From NCBI GenBank assembly GCA_030748575.1, contig JASMLR010000004.1, forward strand, positions 1 through 64,000: 64,000 nt of DNA, given 5' to 3'. Position 1 is the stretch's first letter; every line of letters starts with the position of its first letter. This document shows, piece after piece, positions 25,744-37,813 of this stretch. A program made the position numbers and the translations under genes. Below the pieces are notes generated by a model. The model saw only the letters and a list, made by a program, of their open reading frames with translations, did no database searches and was not told the origin of the DNA. The DNA is from Phycisphaerales bacterium (GTDB lineage Bacteria > Planctomycetota > Phycisphaerae > Phycisphaerales > SM1A02).

Positions 25744-26883
25744 TCAGGTGTCGAGCCGGCGGGCCACCTGGTCCATCGTGCTGCCGCCGGTTGACTCAAG
25801 CACCGCCGCAGCAACTTCGAACGCCACGACACTCTCCATGACGACACTCGCCGCAGAGACGGCGCACACGTCACTGCGTTCGTAGTCGCTGTGCTCGGCG
25901 GCGCCCGTTCGCAGGTCGACGCTGGGCAGTCCTCGGAGCAGCGTGCTGATGGGCTTCATGGCGCCGGTAACGACGATGGGCTGGCCGTTGCTCATGCCGC
26001 CCTCGATACCGCCGGCTCGGTTGGACGGTCGCGTGTAGCCCCGTGTTCGCCCGCCGCCGGACTCCGCCGCCGGCTCGATGGGGTCGTGAACCTCCGAGCC
26101 CCATCGCTCCGCCACGGCCCGCCCGAGGCCGATCTCGACACTTTTGAAGGCCTGGATTCGCATCACGGCCCCGGCAATGCGGCCATCAAGGCAGTCTGCC
26201 CGATGCATGCAGGAGCCCAGACCGACCGGGCAGCCGAGTACGTGGACGCGGCACAGTCCGCCGACGGTGTCCTTGGCTTCCTTGGCGGCGCGAACGTGCG
26301 CCTCCATGGCCGCCGTTGCAGCTTCGTCCGGGCAGTACATGGAGGATGCGTCCCGGAGCCCACGCAGGTGCTGCAGCGAGTCTTCGCGCACGTCGAGGTC
26401 GATCGCGACATCACGCATGGCCGTGACGTATCCGAATGCCTGCATGCCCAACGCCCGGAGCATGCAGTGGGCCAACGCGCCGGCGGCCGTTCGGGCGGCT
26501 GTTTCGCGGGCGCTGGCTCGCTCCAGAATGTTGCGGCAGTCGTCCGTGTCGAACTTGATCGCGCCGGCGAGGTCCGCATGGCCGGGCCGCGGGCGATGCA
26601 CCGGCGGTGTGCGTTCAGGGTCGTCGAGTCTGTTGTCGCGGTTGGGCACCATGAGCGCCACGGGCGCGCCCGTTGTGAGGCCGCCGCGAATGCCCCCGAG
26701 CCATTGGACCTGGTCCGACTCGATTCGCTGTCGGCCGCCCCGGCCGTATCCACCCTGGCGACGCCGCAGTTCGCCGTTGATGAACTCGGAGTCAATGCGG
26801 AGCCCCGCGGGCAGTCCGGTGACGATGGCGACGCCACCCGGGCCGTGGGATTCGCCGGCGGTCTGGCAGGTGAGTATGGACAC
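25744..26883 (-). CDS. aroC: Chorismate synthase
   Basis: Converts EPSP to chorismate with reduced FMN, the last shikimate step, 379 aa. GTG 26883 was chosen: the protein then begins SILTCQTAGESHGPG, the conserved N-terminus. Further signatures are NRDNR, RPRPGHADL, RASARETAARTAAGALA, and GGIEGGMSNGQPIVV with the conserved region near the C-terminus. The length is typical. A TAGCAT box lies 7 bases before the GTG with no ribosome-binding site. It is convergent with aroDE. Confidence 0.95.
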   Translation of the reverse strand: MSILTCQTAGESHGPGGVAIVTGLPAGLRIDSEFINGELRRRQGGYGRGGRQRIESDQVQWLGGIRGGLTTGAPVALMVPNRDNRLDDPERTPPVHRPRPGHADLAGAIKFDTDDCRNILERASARETAARTAAGALAHCMLRALGMQAFGYVTAMRDVAIDLDVREDSLQHLRGLRDASSMYCPDEAATAAMEAHVRAAKEAKDTVGGLCRVHVLGCPVGLGSCMHRADCLDGRIAGAVMRIQAFKSVEIGLGRAVAERWGSEVHDPIEPAAESGGGRTRGYTRPSNRAGGIEGGMSNGQPIVVTGAMKPISTLLRGLPSVDLRTGAAEHSDYERSDVCAVSAASVVMESVVAFEVAAAVLESTGGSTMDQVARRLDT

Positions 26884-26890
26884 GGCGGGA

Positions 26891-26896
26891 ATGCTA
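26891..26896 (-). promoter_or_regulatory. Putative -10 box of aroC (leaderless)
   Basis: TAGCAT on the minus strand, 7 bases before the GTG start. A Shine-Dalgarno sequence is absent. Confidence 0.42.
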
Positions 26897-27084
26897 CCGG
26901 GCCACCGCGGTCGATCGCTCCATGCGGGCGACCCGGGCCGCATGGTGCGGTCCGGGTCGCCCGAAATGGAAGAGGAGCCAGCGTGCGGCGGTGAGGGGCC
27001 CGCCGGGAACTGCCCCCACTACGAGGATGCAGCCCCCTGTGTGTGACGGCCAAGGCGTCCTTCTTTAGGGGGCCTTGTAAGTCT

Positions 27085-29748
27085 TTAGTCCACAGCAGGT
27101 TCAGCGGCGGGGGCCGTGTCGGCCGCGGCGGACGTTGGCTCGTCCGTTGTGACGGTGAAGGTCAACTGGCCGTCACGCCGGTCCACGGAGACGGTGTCCC
27201 CGTCGGCGACGCCACCGGACAGGATGCGCATCGCGACTTCGTTCTCAATCTGCTGCTGAATGACCCGCTTGAGTGGCCGGGCGCCGAACTGAGGATCCCA
27301 CCCGGCTTCTGCGAGCAGGTCCAACGCGGCCTCGCTGACATCCAGCGTGAGGTCCCGATCGGCCATGCGGCCTCGAAGCAGGTCCAGCTGAACTTCCACG
27401 ATCCGCCGCAGTTGTTCACGAGACAGCCCGTGAAACACAATGGACTCGTCGATGCGATTGAGCAGCTCGGGGCGGAGCGCGTGCTTGAGCTGCTCACGCA
27501 TGGCCGTCTCGATCTGCTCATCGGTGTCGCCGCGTTCGGTCATCTCAAGGAGTTGGGCCGATCCGATGTTGCTTGTCATCACGATGATGGTGTTCGTGAA
27601 GTCCACAGTGCGGCCGTGTCCATCTGTAAGGCGGCCGTCATCCAACACCTGCAGCAGCACATTGCTCACGTCGGGATGCGCCTTCTCCATTTCGTCAAAG
27701 AGCACGACGCAGTACGGGCGACGACGCACAGCCTCTGTCAGACGTCCGCCCTCCTCGTACCCGACGTATCCAGGAGGCGCGCCGATCAACCGGGCGACTG
27801 CGTGCTGCTCCATGTACTCGCTCATGTCAATGCGAACGATGGCGTCTTCCGTGCTGAAGAGGAACTCGGCGAGTGCCTTGCACAGTTCGGTCTTTCCAAC
27901 GCCCGTCGGGCCGAGGAAGAGGAACGACCCGATCGGCCGGGACGCCTCGCCAAGTCCGGCTCGACTGCGACGCACGGCATCACTGACGGCTCGGACGGCT
28001 TCGTCCTGACCGACCACCCGCTGCTCCAGATCCGCCTCCATGTGCATGAGCCGCGTTCGCTCGCCTTCCACCAGCCGCGAGGCGGGGATGCCGGTCCAGC
28101 GGCCGACGACCTCAGCGATCATCTCGGAGTCCACTTCCTCCCGAACGAGGTTGCGTCCTTCCTGTTGTCGGGCGTCCAACTTCCGTTCGGCGTCGGCGAG
28201 CCGTTCCTGGAGCTCCGGGATTTCGCCGTACTGAATCCGCGCTGCCGCCTCCAGATCGCCGCGGCGCTGCGCCTGCTCAAGTTCAACGCCCGCCGCGTCG
28301 ATGCGTTCCTTGACGGCGCTGACTTCGTCGAGTTCAGACTTCTCGACTTCCCACTGGGCAGTGACCGACTGATTCTGCTCTTCAAGATCTGCCAGTTCCG
28401 CTTCGATGGCTTCGCGGCGAGACTTGGAGGCGTCATCCTTCTCCTTGCGAAGCGCTTCACGCTCGATCTCAAGTTGCATGATGCGACGCCGCAACTCATC
28501 CAGTTCAGCTGGCATCGAGTCGTTCTCGATGCGAAGGCGGGACGCGGCTTCATCGAGCAGGTCGATCGCCTTGTCCGGAAGGAACCGGTCGGAGATGTAG
28601 CGATTGGAGAGCATCGCGGCCGCGACAAGGGCCGCGTCCTGAATGCGAATTCCATGGTGGGCCTCGTACCGCCCTTTGAGTCCGCGGAGGATGGCCACGG
28701 TGTCGTCAACGCTCGGTTCCTGCACAAACACGGGTTGGAACCGGCGCTCAAACGCGGCGTCCTTTTCAATGTGCTGGCGGTACTCGTCGAGGGTTGTTGC
28801 GCCGATGCAGCGGAGTTCGCCTCGGGCGAGTGCGGGCTTGAGCAGGTTGCCTGCGCCAACCGCGCCTTCGGCTTGTCCCGCGCCCACGATCGTGTGTAGT
28901 TCGTCGATGAACAGGACCACGCGGCCCTCGGCGGCCATCACCTCTCGCAGGACCGACTTGAGCCGATCTTCGAACTCGCCGCGGAACTTGGCGCCCGCCA
29001 GCAACTGGCCGACGTCAAGCGCCATGATCCTGGCCGAGCGAAGCGACGCCGGGCAGTCACGGTCGACGATGCGCTGCGCCAGTCCTTCAGCGATGGCAGT
29101 CTTTCCGACACCGGGCTCCCCGATGAGGACCGGGTTGTTCTTGGTGCGGCGGCTCAGCACCTGCATGCACCGCCGGATTTCTTCATCACGGCCGATGACC
29201 GGGTCCAGCTTTCCTGCCTGCGCCATGGAGGTCAGGTCGATGGCGTACTTGGCAAGTGCCTCAAAGCCCGATTCCGCTTCCGGGTCGTCGATGGAGTCGA
29301 TTCCCGATGCGGCCCGAAGTTGCTCGATCGCGCCCTTGATGGCAGCGGCGTCGAGCGCAATAGCCTGCATCGCCTCCTGCGCCGGCGAGGCGACCGAGGC
29401 CAGCGCGAGCAGAAGATGCTCGATCGACACATACCGATCACCCATCTCGGTCGCCGACTGCTCGGCGTCCTGGATGATGCGGACGAGCGACGGTGTTGGC
29501 GACGGCGGCGACGGATCCGAGGTGGAAACGGTCGGAACCCGATTCAGTTCGGCGGTTACGACTTCCGCCAGCCGCGACGGTTGCAATCCGGTGCGTTCAA
29601 TCAGCGAGCGGGCCGTGGCCGAATCGTCCTGAAGCAGGGCCTGCAGGAGGTGCAGTCCGCCGAATTCAGCGTGGTGCATCTCCATCGCCAGCGACTGGGC
29701 CGCCGCGACGGCCTGCCGCGCCATGGTGGTGAAGCGATCAATGTTCAT
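27085..29748 (-). CDS. clpB: ATP-dependent disaggregase ClpB
   Basis: Hsp100 chaperone that rescues aggregated proteins with DnaK, cytoplasmic, 887 aa. ATG 29748 follows GGAGG by about 7 bases. The frame stays open 350 codons upstream by chance, antisense to two other genes. Two Clp_N repeats fill residues 1-150. Then come AAA1 with GEPGVGKTA and FIDELH, a coiled-coil M domain of about 120 residues ([19 protein letters not shown]), and AAA2 with [14 protein letters not shown] and [27 protein letters not shown] is the sensor-2 end. The M domain distinguishes it from ClpA and ClpC. No CIRCE element or clear heat-shock sigma promoter is seen upstream. A weak CAAGGC/GCCTTG hairpin follows the stop codon. 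Confidence 0.96.
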   Translation of the reverse strand: MNIDRFTTMARQAVAAAQSLAMEMHHAEFGGLHLLQALLQDDSATARSLIERTGLQPSRLAEVVTAELNRVPTVSTSDPSPPSPTPSLVRIIQDAEQSATEMGDRYVSIEHLLLALASVASPAQEAMQAIALDAAAIKGAIEQLRAASGIDSIDDPEAESGFEALAKYAIDLTSMAQAGKLDPVIGRDEEIRRCMQVLSRRTKNNPVLIGEPGVGKTAIAEGLAQRIVDRDCPASLRSARIMALDVGQLLAGAKFRGEFEDRLKSVLREVMAAEGRVVLFIDELHTIVGAGQAEGAVGAGNLLKPALARGELRCIGATTLDEYRQHIEKDAAFERRFQPVFVQEPSVDDTVAILRGLKGRYEAHHGIRIQDAALVAAAMLSNRYISDRFLPDKAIDLLDEAASRLRIENDSMPAELDELRRRIMQLEIEREALRKEKDDASKSRREAIEAELADLEEQNQSVTAQWEVEKSELDEVSAVKERIDAAGVELEQAQRRGDLEAAARIQYGEIPELQERLADAERKLDARQQEGRNLVREEVDSEMIAEVVGRWTGIPASRLVEGERTRLMHMEADLEQRVVGQDEAVRAVSDAVRRSRAGLGEASRPIGSFLFLGPTGVGKTELCKALAEFLFSTEDAIVRIDMSEYMEQHAVARLIGAPPGYVGYEEGGRLTEAVRRRPYCVVLFDEMEKAHPDVSNVLLQVLDDGRLTDGHGRTVDFTNTIIVMTSNIGSAQLLEMTERGDTDEQIETAMREQLKHALRPELLNRIDESIVFHGLSREQLRRIVEVQLDLLRGRMADRDLTLDVSEAALDLLAEAGWDPQFGARPLKRVIQQQIENEVAMRILSGGVADGDTVSVDRRDGQLTFTVTTDEPTSAAADTAPAAEPAVD

Positions 29749-29880
29749 ATGCGTCCTCCATGGGGCCCTCCCGCGGAGCGGCCCCCACAAGACGTGGCAA
29801 CAGTCATGCCGAACGGGAGGCCGGTCAGGGGCGTAGCAGGGGGGGTCACCCTCGGGTGTCCTGCCACTTCGGCAGAGCGA

Positions 29881-29886
29881 TAGGAT
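29881..29886 (+). promoter_or_regulatory. Putative -10 box of the DUF1573 gene (leaderless)
   Basis: TAGGAT, preceded by GA, exactly 6 bases before ATG 29893. No Shine-Dalgarno sequence fits in between. Confidence 0.45.
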
Positions 29887-29892
29887 GCCGCC

Positions 29893-30690
29893 ATGCCCAT
29901 CGACACGCCCCAGCGTGCTTCCATCCGGAAGCAGATCCTCATTGCCGTCTCCATTGTGGCGGCGATTGCGGTGGTGATCTGGGCGATTCTCCCGCCGGTG
30001 CCTTTGAGCGGAGAGCGGACCCATGACTTTGGCCTGGTTGAGTTCGAGTCGCCTCCGCACCGCGTTCAACACACCTTTGAGTTGGTGAACGACGCCTCCG
30101 AGCCGATTCAAATCGTCAAGACGCGGAGCACATGCGGGTGTACCCAGGCCGTGGTGTCCGGCGAGATTGTGCAGCCGGGCAATGTGCTGGAGATTCCGGT
30201 GTCGCTTCGGCTTGATCGAAGCGGGGACAAGGAAGGTGTGGTCACGATCTACCTGGACAACGGTGGGTCGTTTGATGTGTCCGTGAAGGCGCGGGGGCTG
30301 CCCACGAAGACGTTGCGGCTTGCGCCCGAAGCCGTCCGCTTGCGAGCGCCGCTGGGCATCGGATCCACCAAGCTTCGGATGGAGTCTCCCGACACGCCCC
30401 CGACGCCCACGGCGGAGGGGCCCGAGGAGTTGATCGTGTCGGTGTCGCCGTGGAAGCAGATTGGCTTCGGTGACGAGAAGACGGGCCAGATCGCATCCTG
30501 GATGGCGCCGGTCACCATCAAGGCGGAAGGTGAGTGGCCACCCGGGGGCAGTCAGGTGTTGCTTCACTTCCCTGACGGGCAGACGCTGGCAATCACCGTC
30601 AATCCTCCCGTCTTCATCGGGAATCCCGAGTCGCAGCAGGACGTGACGGTGCCGGTCGACGCTACGGGGCCTCCGGCTCCTGCGGGCTGA
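29893..30690 (+). CDS. DUF1573 domain protein, membrane-anchored
   Basis: 265 aa with one N-terminal membrane helix (about residues 13-36) and a periplasmic body. The DUF1573 block is clear: HDFGLVEFESPPHRVQHTFELVN, then IVKTRSTCGCTQAVVSGEIVQPG, with the conserved CGCT cysteine motif. It is an immunoglobulin-like beta domain widespread in planctomycetes and Bacteroidetes. The second half is a further beta-rich region with a Pro/Thr linker. No enzymatic function is known for the family. Its 3' end overlaps the convergent cobalamin-binding-type gene by 29 bases. Confidence 0.83.
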   Translation: MPIDTPQRASIRKQILIAVSIVAAIAVVIWAILPPVPLSGERTHDFGLVEFESPPHRVQHTFELVNDASEPIQIVKTRSTCGCTQAVVSGEIVQPGNVLEIPVSLRLDRSGDKEGVVTIYLDNGGSFDVSVKARGLPTKTLRLAPEAVRLRAPLGIGSTKLRMESPDTPPTPTAEGPEELIVSVSPWKQIGFGDEKTGQIASWMAPVTIKAEGEWPPGGSQVLLHFPDGQTLAITVNPPVFIGNPESQQDVTVPVDATGPPAPAG

Positions 30691-31504
30691 GCCAGTCCAC
30701 GAGCCACTCGAACCGCTCGAACAGCCCGGGCCCGGGCCTGCCGAGGGCGGCGCGGCCGCCCAGCGATTGGACGCAGCCGGAGCGGGTGGCCGGAAGCTCA
30801 CGCCACCAGGGCTCCGTTGCCAGCAGTTCGGCGCCTCGCGTGGCGGCGTCCTGATCGCGACCGCAGGGGGCCACGATGAGCCGCTCTGGCTGCGCCTGCA
30901 CGAGTTCGTCCGGATCGACGGGCCTGGAGGATTCGCCCGGTTGAGGTCCGATGGGCACCCCCCCGGCGGCCTCGATCATGCCCGGAGTCCAGCGGCCGGC
31001 CAGCGACAGCGGTGAGGTCCAGTCGATCACGGCGGTGCGGGGGCCGTCCAGATAGGGGTTCACGTGGTTCCTGGCGTCCCAGAAGCGGGCGCGGAGGTCA
31101 ACCATGGCGGCGGTGGAGGCCGCCGGGCGGCCGCATGCCTCTCCGACGCGGACGATGTCGTCCAGGACGTCCTCAATGGAGTGCGGGTCCAGCGTGCACA
31201 CCGCCGCTCCGCACCGATCTGCGGCGAGCCGGACTGCCGCCGCGTCTTCGCGCCCGCAGGAACCGCGGTGGGTCAGCACCAGATCCGGGGCCACCGCTTC
31301 AAGCCGCGCCCGGTCCAGACGGCGGCGGGGGCGGCCCGCGGTCAGGGCTGCGTCCGGGTCGTCGGCCGCCGCCGTCGTCACCGACGGCACCGCAGCCATC
31401 GGCGGTGGCCAGTCGGCGTCGTGGCTGCGGCCAACCAGAAGGTCGGCGGCTCCAATACAGTGCATGATCTCGACGGCGGCAGGTGTCAGGGCGACGACGC
31501 GCAT
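30662..31504 (-). CDS. BtuF-like periplasmic-binding-fold protein (cobalamin-binding type)
   Basis: 280 aa, from ATG 31504. The opening MRVVALTPAAVEIMHCIGAADLLVGRSH is the standard BtuF/ABC metal-chelate binding start, followed by ALTAGRPRRRLDRARLEAVAPDLVLTH. The C-terminal lobe has ELLATEPWWRELPATRSGCV and ends with ALGRPGPGLFERFEWLV. There is no signal peptide and no ABC permease or ATPase gene nearby, so it is probably cytoplasmic or a stand-alone binding protein. Members without signal peptides are often annotated as cobalamin-binding proteins. The ligand is inferred only from the family. Confidence 0.75.
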   Translation of the reverse strand: MRVVALTPAAVEIMHCIGAADLLVGRSHDADWPPPMAAVPSVTTAAADDPDAALTAGRPRRRLDRARLEAVAPDLVLTHRGSCGREDAAAVRLAADRCGAAVCTLDPHSIEDVLDDIVRVGEACGRPAASTAAMVDLRARFWDARNHVNPYLDGPRTAVIDWTSPLSLAGRWTPGMIEAAGGVPIGPQPGESSRPVDPDELVQAQPERLIVAPCGRDQDAATRGAELLATEPWWRELPATRSGCVQSLGGRAALGRPGPGLFERFEWLVDWLSPQEPEAP

Positions 31505-31562
31505 GCAGTCAGTAGAGCATGGGGTGGGCCGTGTGGTGCGGTCCGCCTGAGGTGATTCCCCG

Positions 31563-32357
31563 ATGATTGACACGCACTGCCATCTCAGTGGAGACCGATA
31601 CGACGGCGGGCTTGAGCCCGTACTCGTCGCCGCTCGGGCGGCGGGGCTCAGCGGGATGGTCGCGGTGTCCGTGGACGTTGAGGATGCGCGGGCGGCCCAG
31701 GCCATTGCCGAGGCGGAGCCGGACGTCTGGTGTACGGCGGGCGTGCATCCGTCCGAGGCCGGGCGACCGCATGACATCGAGGCACTTCGAGCCTTGATCG
31801 AGCATCCCAAGTGCTTGGCCTGGGGGGAGATGGGGCTCGACGGGCACTGGCCGGACCCGACGCTGGCCCAGCAGCGTCTGTTGTTTGAGGCCCAACTGGA
31901 ACTGGTGGCCCGAACGGATGCCAGCGGCGGGCCCAAGCTGCCCGTCATCGTCCACAGCCGGAAGGCCGTCGATGCGGTGCTTGCCATGATCGATGCGGCT
32001 GGCCTTGAGGGCGAGCGGTTCGTCTTTCACTGCTTCACCGAGGGGCCGGACGTGGTCTCGCGGGTGCTTGCGACGGGCGCGTCGGTGTCCTTCACGGGCG
32101 TCGTGACGTATCGCAACGCTGCGGAGGTGGCCGCCGCTTCGGATCTGGTCCCACTGGACCGCTTGATGGTGGAAACGGACAGCCCGTACCTGACGCCCGA
32201 GCCGCATCGGGGGGCGTGGCCAAACCACCCGGCCAATGTGGTTCACGTGTCACATTTTCTGGCCGCCCGACGCGGGATGGACCCTGTCGATTTTGAGTCG
32301 GCGACCGACGCCACGGCGCGGCGGTTCTTCAACATGCCCCAGCCGTCGACCGCCTGA
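31563..32357 (+). CDS. TatD family metal-dependent hydrolase (DNase-like)
   Basis: Amidohydrolase-fold nuclease of the TatD group, 264 aa (typical). Metal ligands: DTHCHL at residues 3-8, GEMGLDGHW with the bridging Glu, IVHSRKA, FHCFTEG, and ETDSPYLTPEPHRG with the final Asp. Activities reported for the family are 3'-5' exonuclease and D-aminoacyl-tRNA deacylation, and the sequence cannot choose between them. It stands upstream of the ACIII operon with a 100-base gap and is probably transcribed separately. Confidence 0.92.
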   Translation: MIDTHCHLSGDRYDGGLEPVLVAARAAGLSGMVAVSVDVEDARAAQAIAEAEPDVWCTAGVHPSEAGRPHDIEALRALIEHPKCLAWGEMGLDGHWPDPTLAQQRLLFEAQLELVARTDASGGPKLPVIVHSRKAVDAVLAMIDAAGLEGERFVFHCFTEGPDVVSRVLATGASVSFTGVVTYRNAAEVAAASDLVPLDRLMVETDSPYLTPEPHRGAWPNHPANVVHVSHFLAARRGMDPVDFESATDATARRFFNMPQPSTA

Positions 32358-32399
32358 CCCGTCAGCGGGAGAATTGCGAGCGCAGGCCGGCGCTGGAAC

Positions 32400-32457
32400 T
32401 TGACAGATCGCGTCCCAATGCCGACCATGAGGGATTCTGTTTCGTGAAACTTTTCAC
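32400..32457 (+). promoter_or_regulatory. Putative promoter/operator region of the ACIII operon
   Basis: TTGACA (32400-32405), a perfect -35, is followed 17 bases on by GACCAT (3/6 match). A perfect palindrome GTGAAA-CT-TTTCAC (32444-32457) lies just downstream, 25 bases before the actA ATG, where a repressor or an mRNA hairpin could act. Confidence 0.35.
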
Positions 32458-32481
32458 AATGTGCACAGGGTCGGTGCATCC

Positions 32482-33147
32482 ATGGGTCGATATCACTTCG
32501 TCTTTCCGCGGTGGTCCAATCTCCTTCTGCCCACCGCAATCGTGGTCGGCATGACGGCGCCGCTGTATGTGGCATTCGTCGTGGCCTTCGGGTTCAGCCC
32601 GAAGACAACGGACGTTGGCTACCAGCCGGTTCAACCGATTCCCTTCAGCCATGCGCAACACGCGGGGCAGTTGGGCATCGATTGTCGGTATTGCCACAAC
32701 ACGGTCGAGGTCGCAGCCAAGGCTGCCATCCCTCCGACGCAGACGTGCATGAACTGCCACGTGCAGATTCACCCGGAGAGCGACAACCTCGCGCCGCTCT
32801 GGGAGAGCTACAGCACGGGCCGGCCCGTCGAATGGGTTCGCGTGCATGACCTTCCCGACTACACGTTTTTCGATCACTCGGCGCACGTCACTCGTGGCGT
32901 GAGTTGTGTGGAGTGCCACGGGCGAGTCGACACCATGGAGACCGTCTGGCAGGAGCACACGCTGAGCATGGGATGGTGCCTTGAGTGCCACCGTGATCCG
33001 GCACCGCATGTTCGCAACCCGGATCTCGTCACACAGCTCGAGTGGGGCTGGGACATGGACGCCGCCGAGCGGCTCGCGGAAGGCGAGCGGTGGCACGACA
33101 TCAACGACCTCCATCCTTCACAGGACTGCACCACATGCCATCGGTGA
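32482..33147 (+). CDS. actA: Alternative complex III subunit ActA, pentahaem cytochrome c
   Basis: Periplasmic electron-transfer subunit of quinol:cytochrome c oxidoreductase, 221 aa. ATG 32482 was preferred to GTG 32461. One N-terminal membrane helix (about 15-38) is followed by five CxxCH haem sites at residues 68, 89, 142, 166 and 216 (CRYCH, CMNCH, CVECH, CLECH, CTTCH). ActA of Rhodothermus and Flavobacterium also carries five haems, with a similar spacing. The IPFSHAQHAGQLGIDCRYCH block is characteristic. It is the first gene of the operon and overlaps actB by 13 bases. Confidence 0.95.
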   Translation: MGRYHFVFPRWSNLLLPTAIVVGMTAPLYVAFVVAFGFSPKTTDVGYQPVQPIPFSHAQHAGQLGIDCRYCHNTVEVAAKAAIPPTQTCMNCHVQIHPESDNLAPLWESYSTGRPVEWVRVHDLPDYTFFDHSAHVTRGVSCVECHGRVDTMETVWQEHTLSMGWCLECHRDPAPHVRNPDLVTQLEWGWDMDAAERLAEGERWHDINDLHPSQDCTTCHR

Positions 33148-36100
33148 ACGGAAGCGGTCCGGACGGCCGCAAGTACTGGCGCAGCCTCGACGAGGTTGCC
33201 GACACGCCCGAATTCAGGGACTTCATGTTCAAGGAGTTTCCCAACGGCGCCGAGACCCTGCTCGATGGGCCGGACCGCCGCGGGTTCCTCAAGGTCATGG
33301 GTGCCTCCATGGCGCTCGCCGGAGCCGGCATGGCGGGCTGCCGCCGCTGGCCGCGTGAAGTCATCGCGCCGTACGCCAGCCGACCCGACGGCACCATTCC
33401 AGGCGCTGCCGAGCAGTACGCAACCATTGTGGAACATGCGGGCGTGGCGACTGGCGTGCTGGCGACGTGCTATGACGGCCGTCCAACGAAACTGGAAGGG
33501 AATCCGCAGCACCCGGGCAGTCTCGGCGCGCTGACCAGTTGGCAGCAGGCCACGATTCTGGACCTGTATGACCCGGATCGAACCCGCCAGGTTCATGAGC
33601 GGCCGGGTGGCGCGGCCAAGGCGGCCAAGAAGACCTGGAGCGACTTCGACGCGTGGTGGAAAACGCACGCAGAGACGCTCGGGGGCGGTGGGGGCCTGCG
33701 GTTCATCGCCGAGTCCAGTGGATCGCCGAGCGTGCAGCGCATGCAGCGGGCGATTCGTGCCAGATTCCCCGAGGCGCGGTGGACCACTTGGGATGCAACC
33801 GGAAACCTCGAAGAGCAGGCGGGGCTTGAGGCGGCACTTGGCGGTCCGTACCGCCCCGCATACGAGCTGAAGGATGCGGATGTCGTCGTCTCGTTCGACT
33901 GCGACTTCCTCGGGTCACACCCCGACACGCTTGCGATGTCGCGCGGCTGGGCAAGCCGCCGCAATCCCGACGACGGTTCGATGAACCGCGTCTACATCGC
34001 AGAACCCGGGCTCAGCGTGACCGGCGCCTCCGCGGACGATCGCTATGCGATGACCGCGGCCGACACGGCTCGCCTTGCGATGGCGGTCGCCGCTGAAGTC
34101 GCCGGACTGACGCCGCCCGGAGATGCTGACACCACGCGGGCGAAGGCCATTGCGGCCGACCTGAAAGCCCACCGCGGTCGAAGCGTGGTCATGGCCGGCC
34201 CCTCGCAGCCAGCTGCCGTGCACGCTGCCTGCGCCGTGATGAATGAGGCGCTCGGCAATGTCGGGCAGACGGTCAGGTATGCAAGAATCGCCCAGCCTGA
34301 ACTGAACACATCGACGTTGAAGCAGTTGGTCGCGGATCTGAATGCCGGTCGTGTTGACACGCTCGTCGTCATTGGCGGCAACCCGGTGTGGGACACGCCG
34401 GCCGACAGCGGGTTCGCCTCCGCCATCACCAAGGCCGCCAACACGGTGCACCTTGGCGATCAGGACGATGAGACCAGCGCAGCGTGCAGGTGGCACCTGA
34501 TTCGGGCCCATGGGACCGAAGCCTGGGGAGACGGTCGCGGCTGGGACGGAACCGTGTCGGTTCGCCAGCCGCTGATTCGCCCACTCTGGGGCGGTCGCAG
34601 TGAGATTGAACTCCTTGCCGTTCTGGCCGGGGCGGCGCAGACGGCTGGCTTCGACATTGTTCGCAGGACGTTTGAAGAACTGAGTGGCCAGGCGATGACG
34701 CCCGCCGGTCAGGAGCCGCCCTTCAGTGGGCGGTGGCGACGCACGCTGCACGATGGCGTGCTGGCTGACGGGGGCGACCCGCTGGAATCACCGAAGGTCG
34801 ACCGCGCCAAGGCTGCGGCCCTGAGGTTGCCCGCCAAGGCGTCGGGCATCGAGGTTCAGTTCAATACTGGCACGCTGCTCGGCGGCCGAATGGGCAACAA
34901 CGGCTGGATGCAGGAGTTGCCGGATCCGATCACGAAGCTCACCTGGGACAACGCCGTCCTTTTGAGTGAAGCGACCTGCAAACAACTCGGCGTGTCCAGC
35001 GGGGACATGGTGCGGCTGAGCATCGGTGACGCGTCGGTCACCGGCCCTGTCCTGATGCAGCCCGGCCAGTGCGACGGAACGGCATCGGTGGCACTCGGAT
35101 ACGGGCGAGCCTGGCCTGGCCGCGTGGCGTTCGGATCCGGCTTTAATGCGTATCCCGTCCGCAAGGCGGGAGGCCTCTGGTCGGCCGGAGGCGGTTCGCT
35201 GTCGCCAATCGGTGGCTCCGAAAAGCTCATCACGACGCAGGACCATTACGCCATCGACACGGTCGGCGGCGAGGGGACCCAGGCACGGCTGCCTGTGCTG
35301 TTCCGTGAGGCGTCGGCGGAGTCTTTTGCGGCCCATCCCAACTTCGCACGAGATCGCAGCCACGTGATCAGCACGCTGTCGCTCTTTGAAGAGACGCAGT
35401 TTGAAGGCGCTGATTACCGGTGGGGCATGGCAACCGACCTGTCCAAGTGCACGGGATGCAGCGCATGTGTGACCGCGTGCCAGGCGGAGAACAACATCCC
35501 GATCGTCGGCAAGGACGAGGTTCGCATGGGCCGCGAGATGCACTGGCTTCGCATCGACCGGTACTACCGGTTCCGCAAGAACGGCGAGCAGTGGGATACC
35601 TCCCAGCCGGCGAGTGTCGCCATGCAGCCGATGACCTGCCAGCACTGCGAGAACGCGCCGTGTGAGCAGGTGTGCCCGGTGGCGGCGACCGTTCACACGT
35701 CCGATGGGCTCAACTCGATGGTCTACAACCGGTGCGTGGGCACGCGGTACTGCTCGAACAACTGTCCGTACAAGGTTCGCCGGTTCAACTTCTTTGACTA
35801 CTTCCGCAGAGACCCGCTCCGCGAGACCGGGATGCTGCAAGTGCAACCCGACTACTACATCAAGCAGCAGAGTGGAGGCGATCCACTCCGTCGCATGCAG
35901 TTCAATCCGCAGGTGACGGTCCGTATGCGAGGTGTGATGGAGAAGTGCACGTGGTGCACCCAGCGGATCGAGAAAGCCAAGATCGACGCGAGGAATGCGT
36001 GGGTCAAAAAGCCGGAGGCCGAGAAGGCCAAGGGCGGCCGGGTGGTCATCCCGGACGGGACAATCACGCCGGCCTGCGCGCAGACCTGCCCGACCGGCGC

Positions 36101-36388
36101 GATTGTGTTTGGTGACCTGATGGACGACACCTCGCGGGTGTCGGCGATGCATCGCGACCATCGGTCCTACGACCTCTTGGGCGAACTCAACATCAAGCCG
36201 CGGAACCGCTACATGGCGAGAATCACCAATCCCGCCGGAGGCGAGCGGTTCCCCGAAGACTTTGTGGCGCACGGTGGTCACGGCAGCCACGGCGATGACG
36301 CCAAGGGCGGCCACGACCACGACCACGACCACGACCATGACCACGATCACGGTCACGGGGATCACTCCAAGAACGAGGTGCATGACGG

Positions 36389-36392
<4 letters not shown>
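33135..36392 (+). CDS. actB: Alternative complex III subunit ActB, molybdopterin-fold/iron-sulfur protein
   Basis: Large periplasmic subunit, 1085 aa. A Tat-type signal ([17 protein letters not shown], Arg48-Arg49) runs into a lipobox-like AGC at Cys69, so it is probably exported folded and lipid-anchored. The N-terminal two-thirds is a molybdopterin-oxidoreductase fold without an obvious cofactor ligand, as in other ActB. The last third binds iron-sulfur clusters: [12 protein letters not shown] (from about residue 772), [24 protein letters not shown] and CTWCTQRI with CAQTCP. The C-terminus ends in a His/Asp-rich tail ([11 protein letters not shown] type) not expected from the family core. 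Its stop overlaps the actC start by 4 bases. Confidence 0.95.

Positions 36393-37809
<1,417 letters not shown>

Positions 37810-37813
<4 letters not shown>

Noticed and set aside
27051-27077. CAAGGC/GCCTTG inverted repeat after clpB as a terminator
   Set aside because: Only 6 bp with a 15-base loop and no T-tract. Too weak to list as a feature.
29761-29880. CIRCE or heat-shock sigma promoter upstream of clpB
   Set aside because: No TTAGCACTC-N9-GAGTGCTAA and no CTTGAA/CCCCAT pair. The small CACCC/GGGTG palindrome does not fit either.
29749-30801. Upstream extension of clpB by 350 in-frame codons
   Set aside because: Arg/His/Gly-rich with no Clp_N similarity, and it runs antisense to the DUF1573 gene. 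The internal ATG has a ribosome-binding site and starts the normal Clp_N domain.
36300-36360. Possible microsatellite or CRISPR-like repeat (CACGAC hexamers)
   Set aside because: It is the coding sequence of the ActB His/Asp tail, with no spacers.
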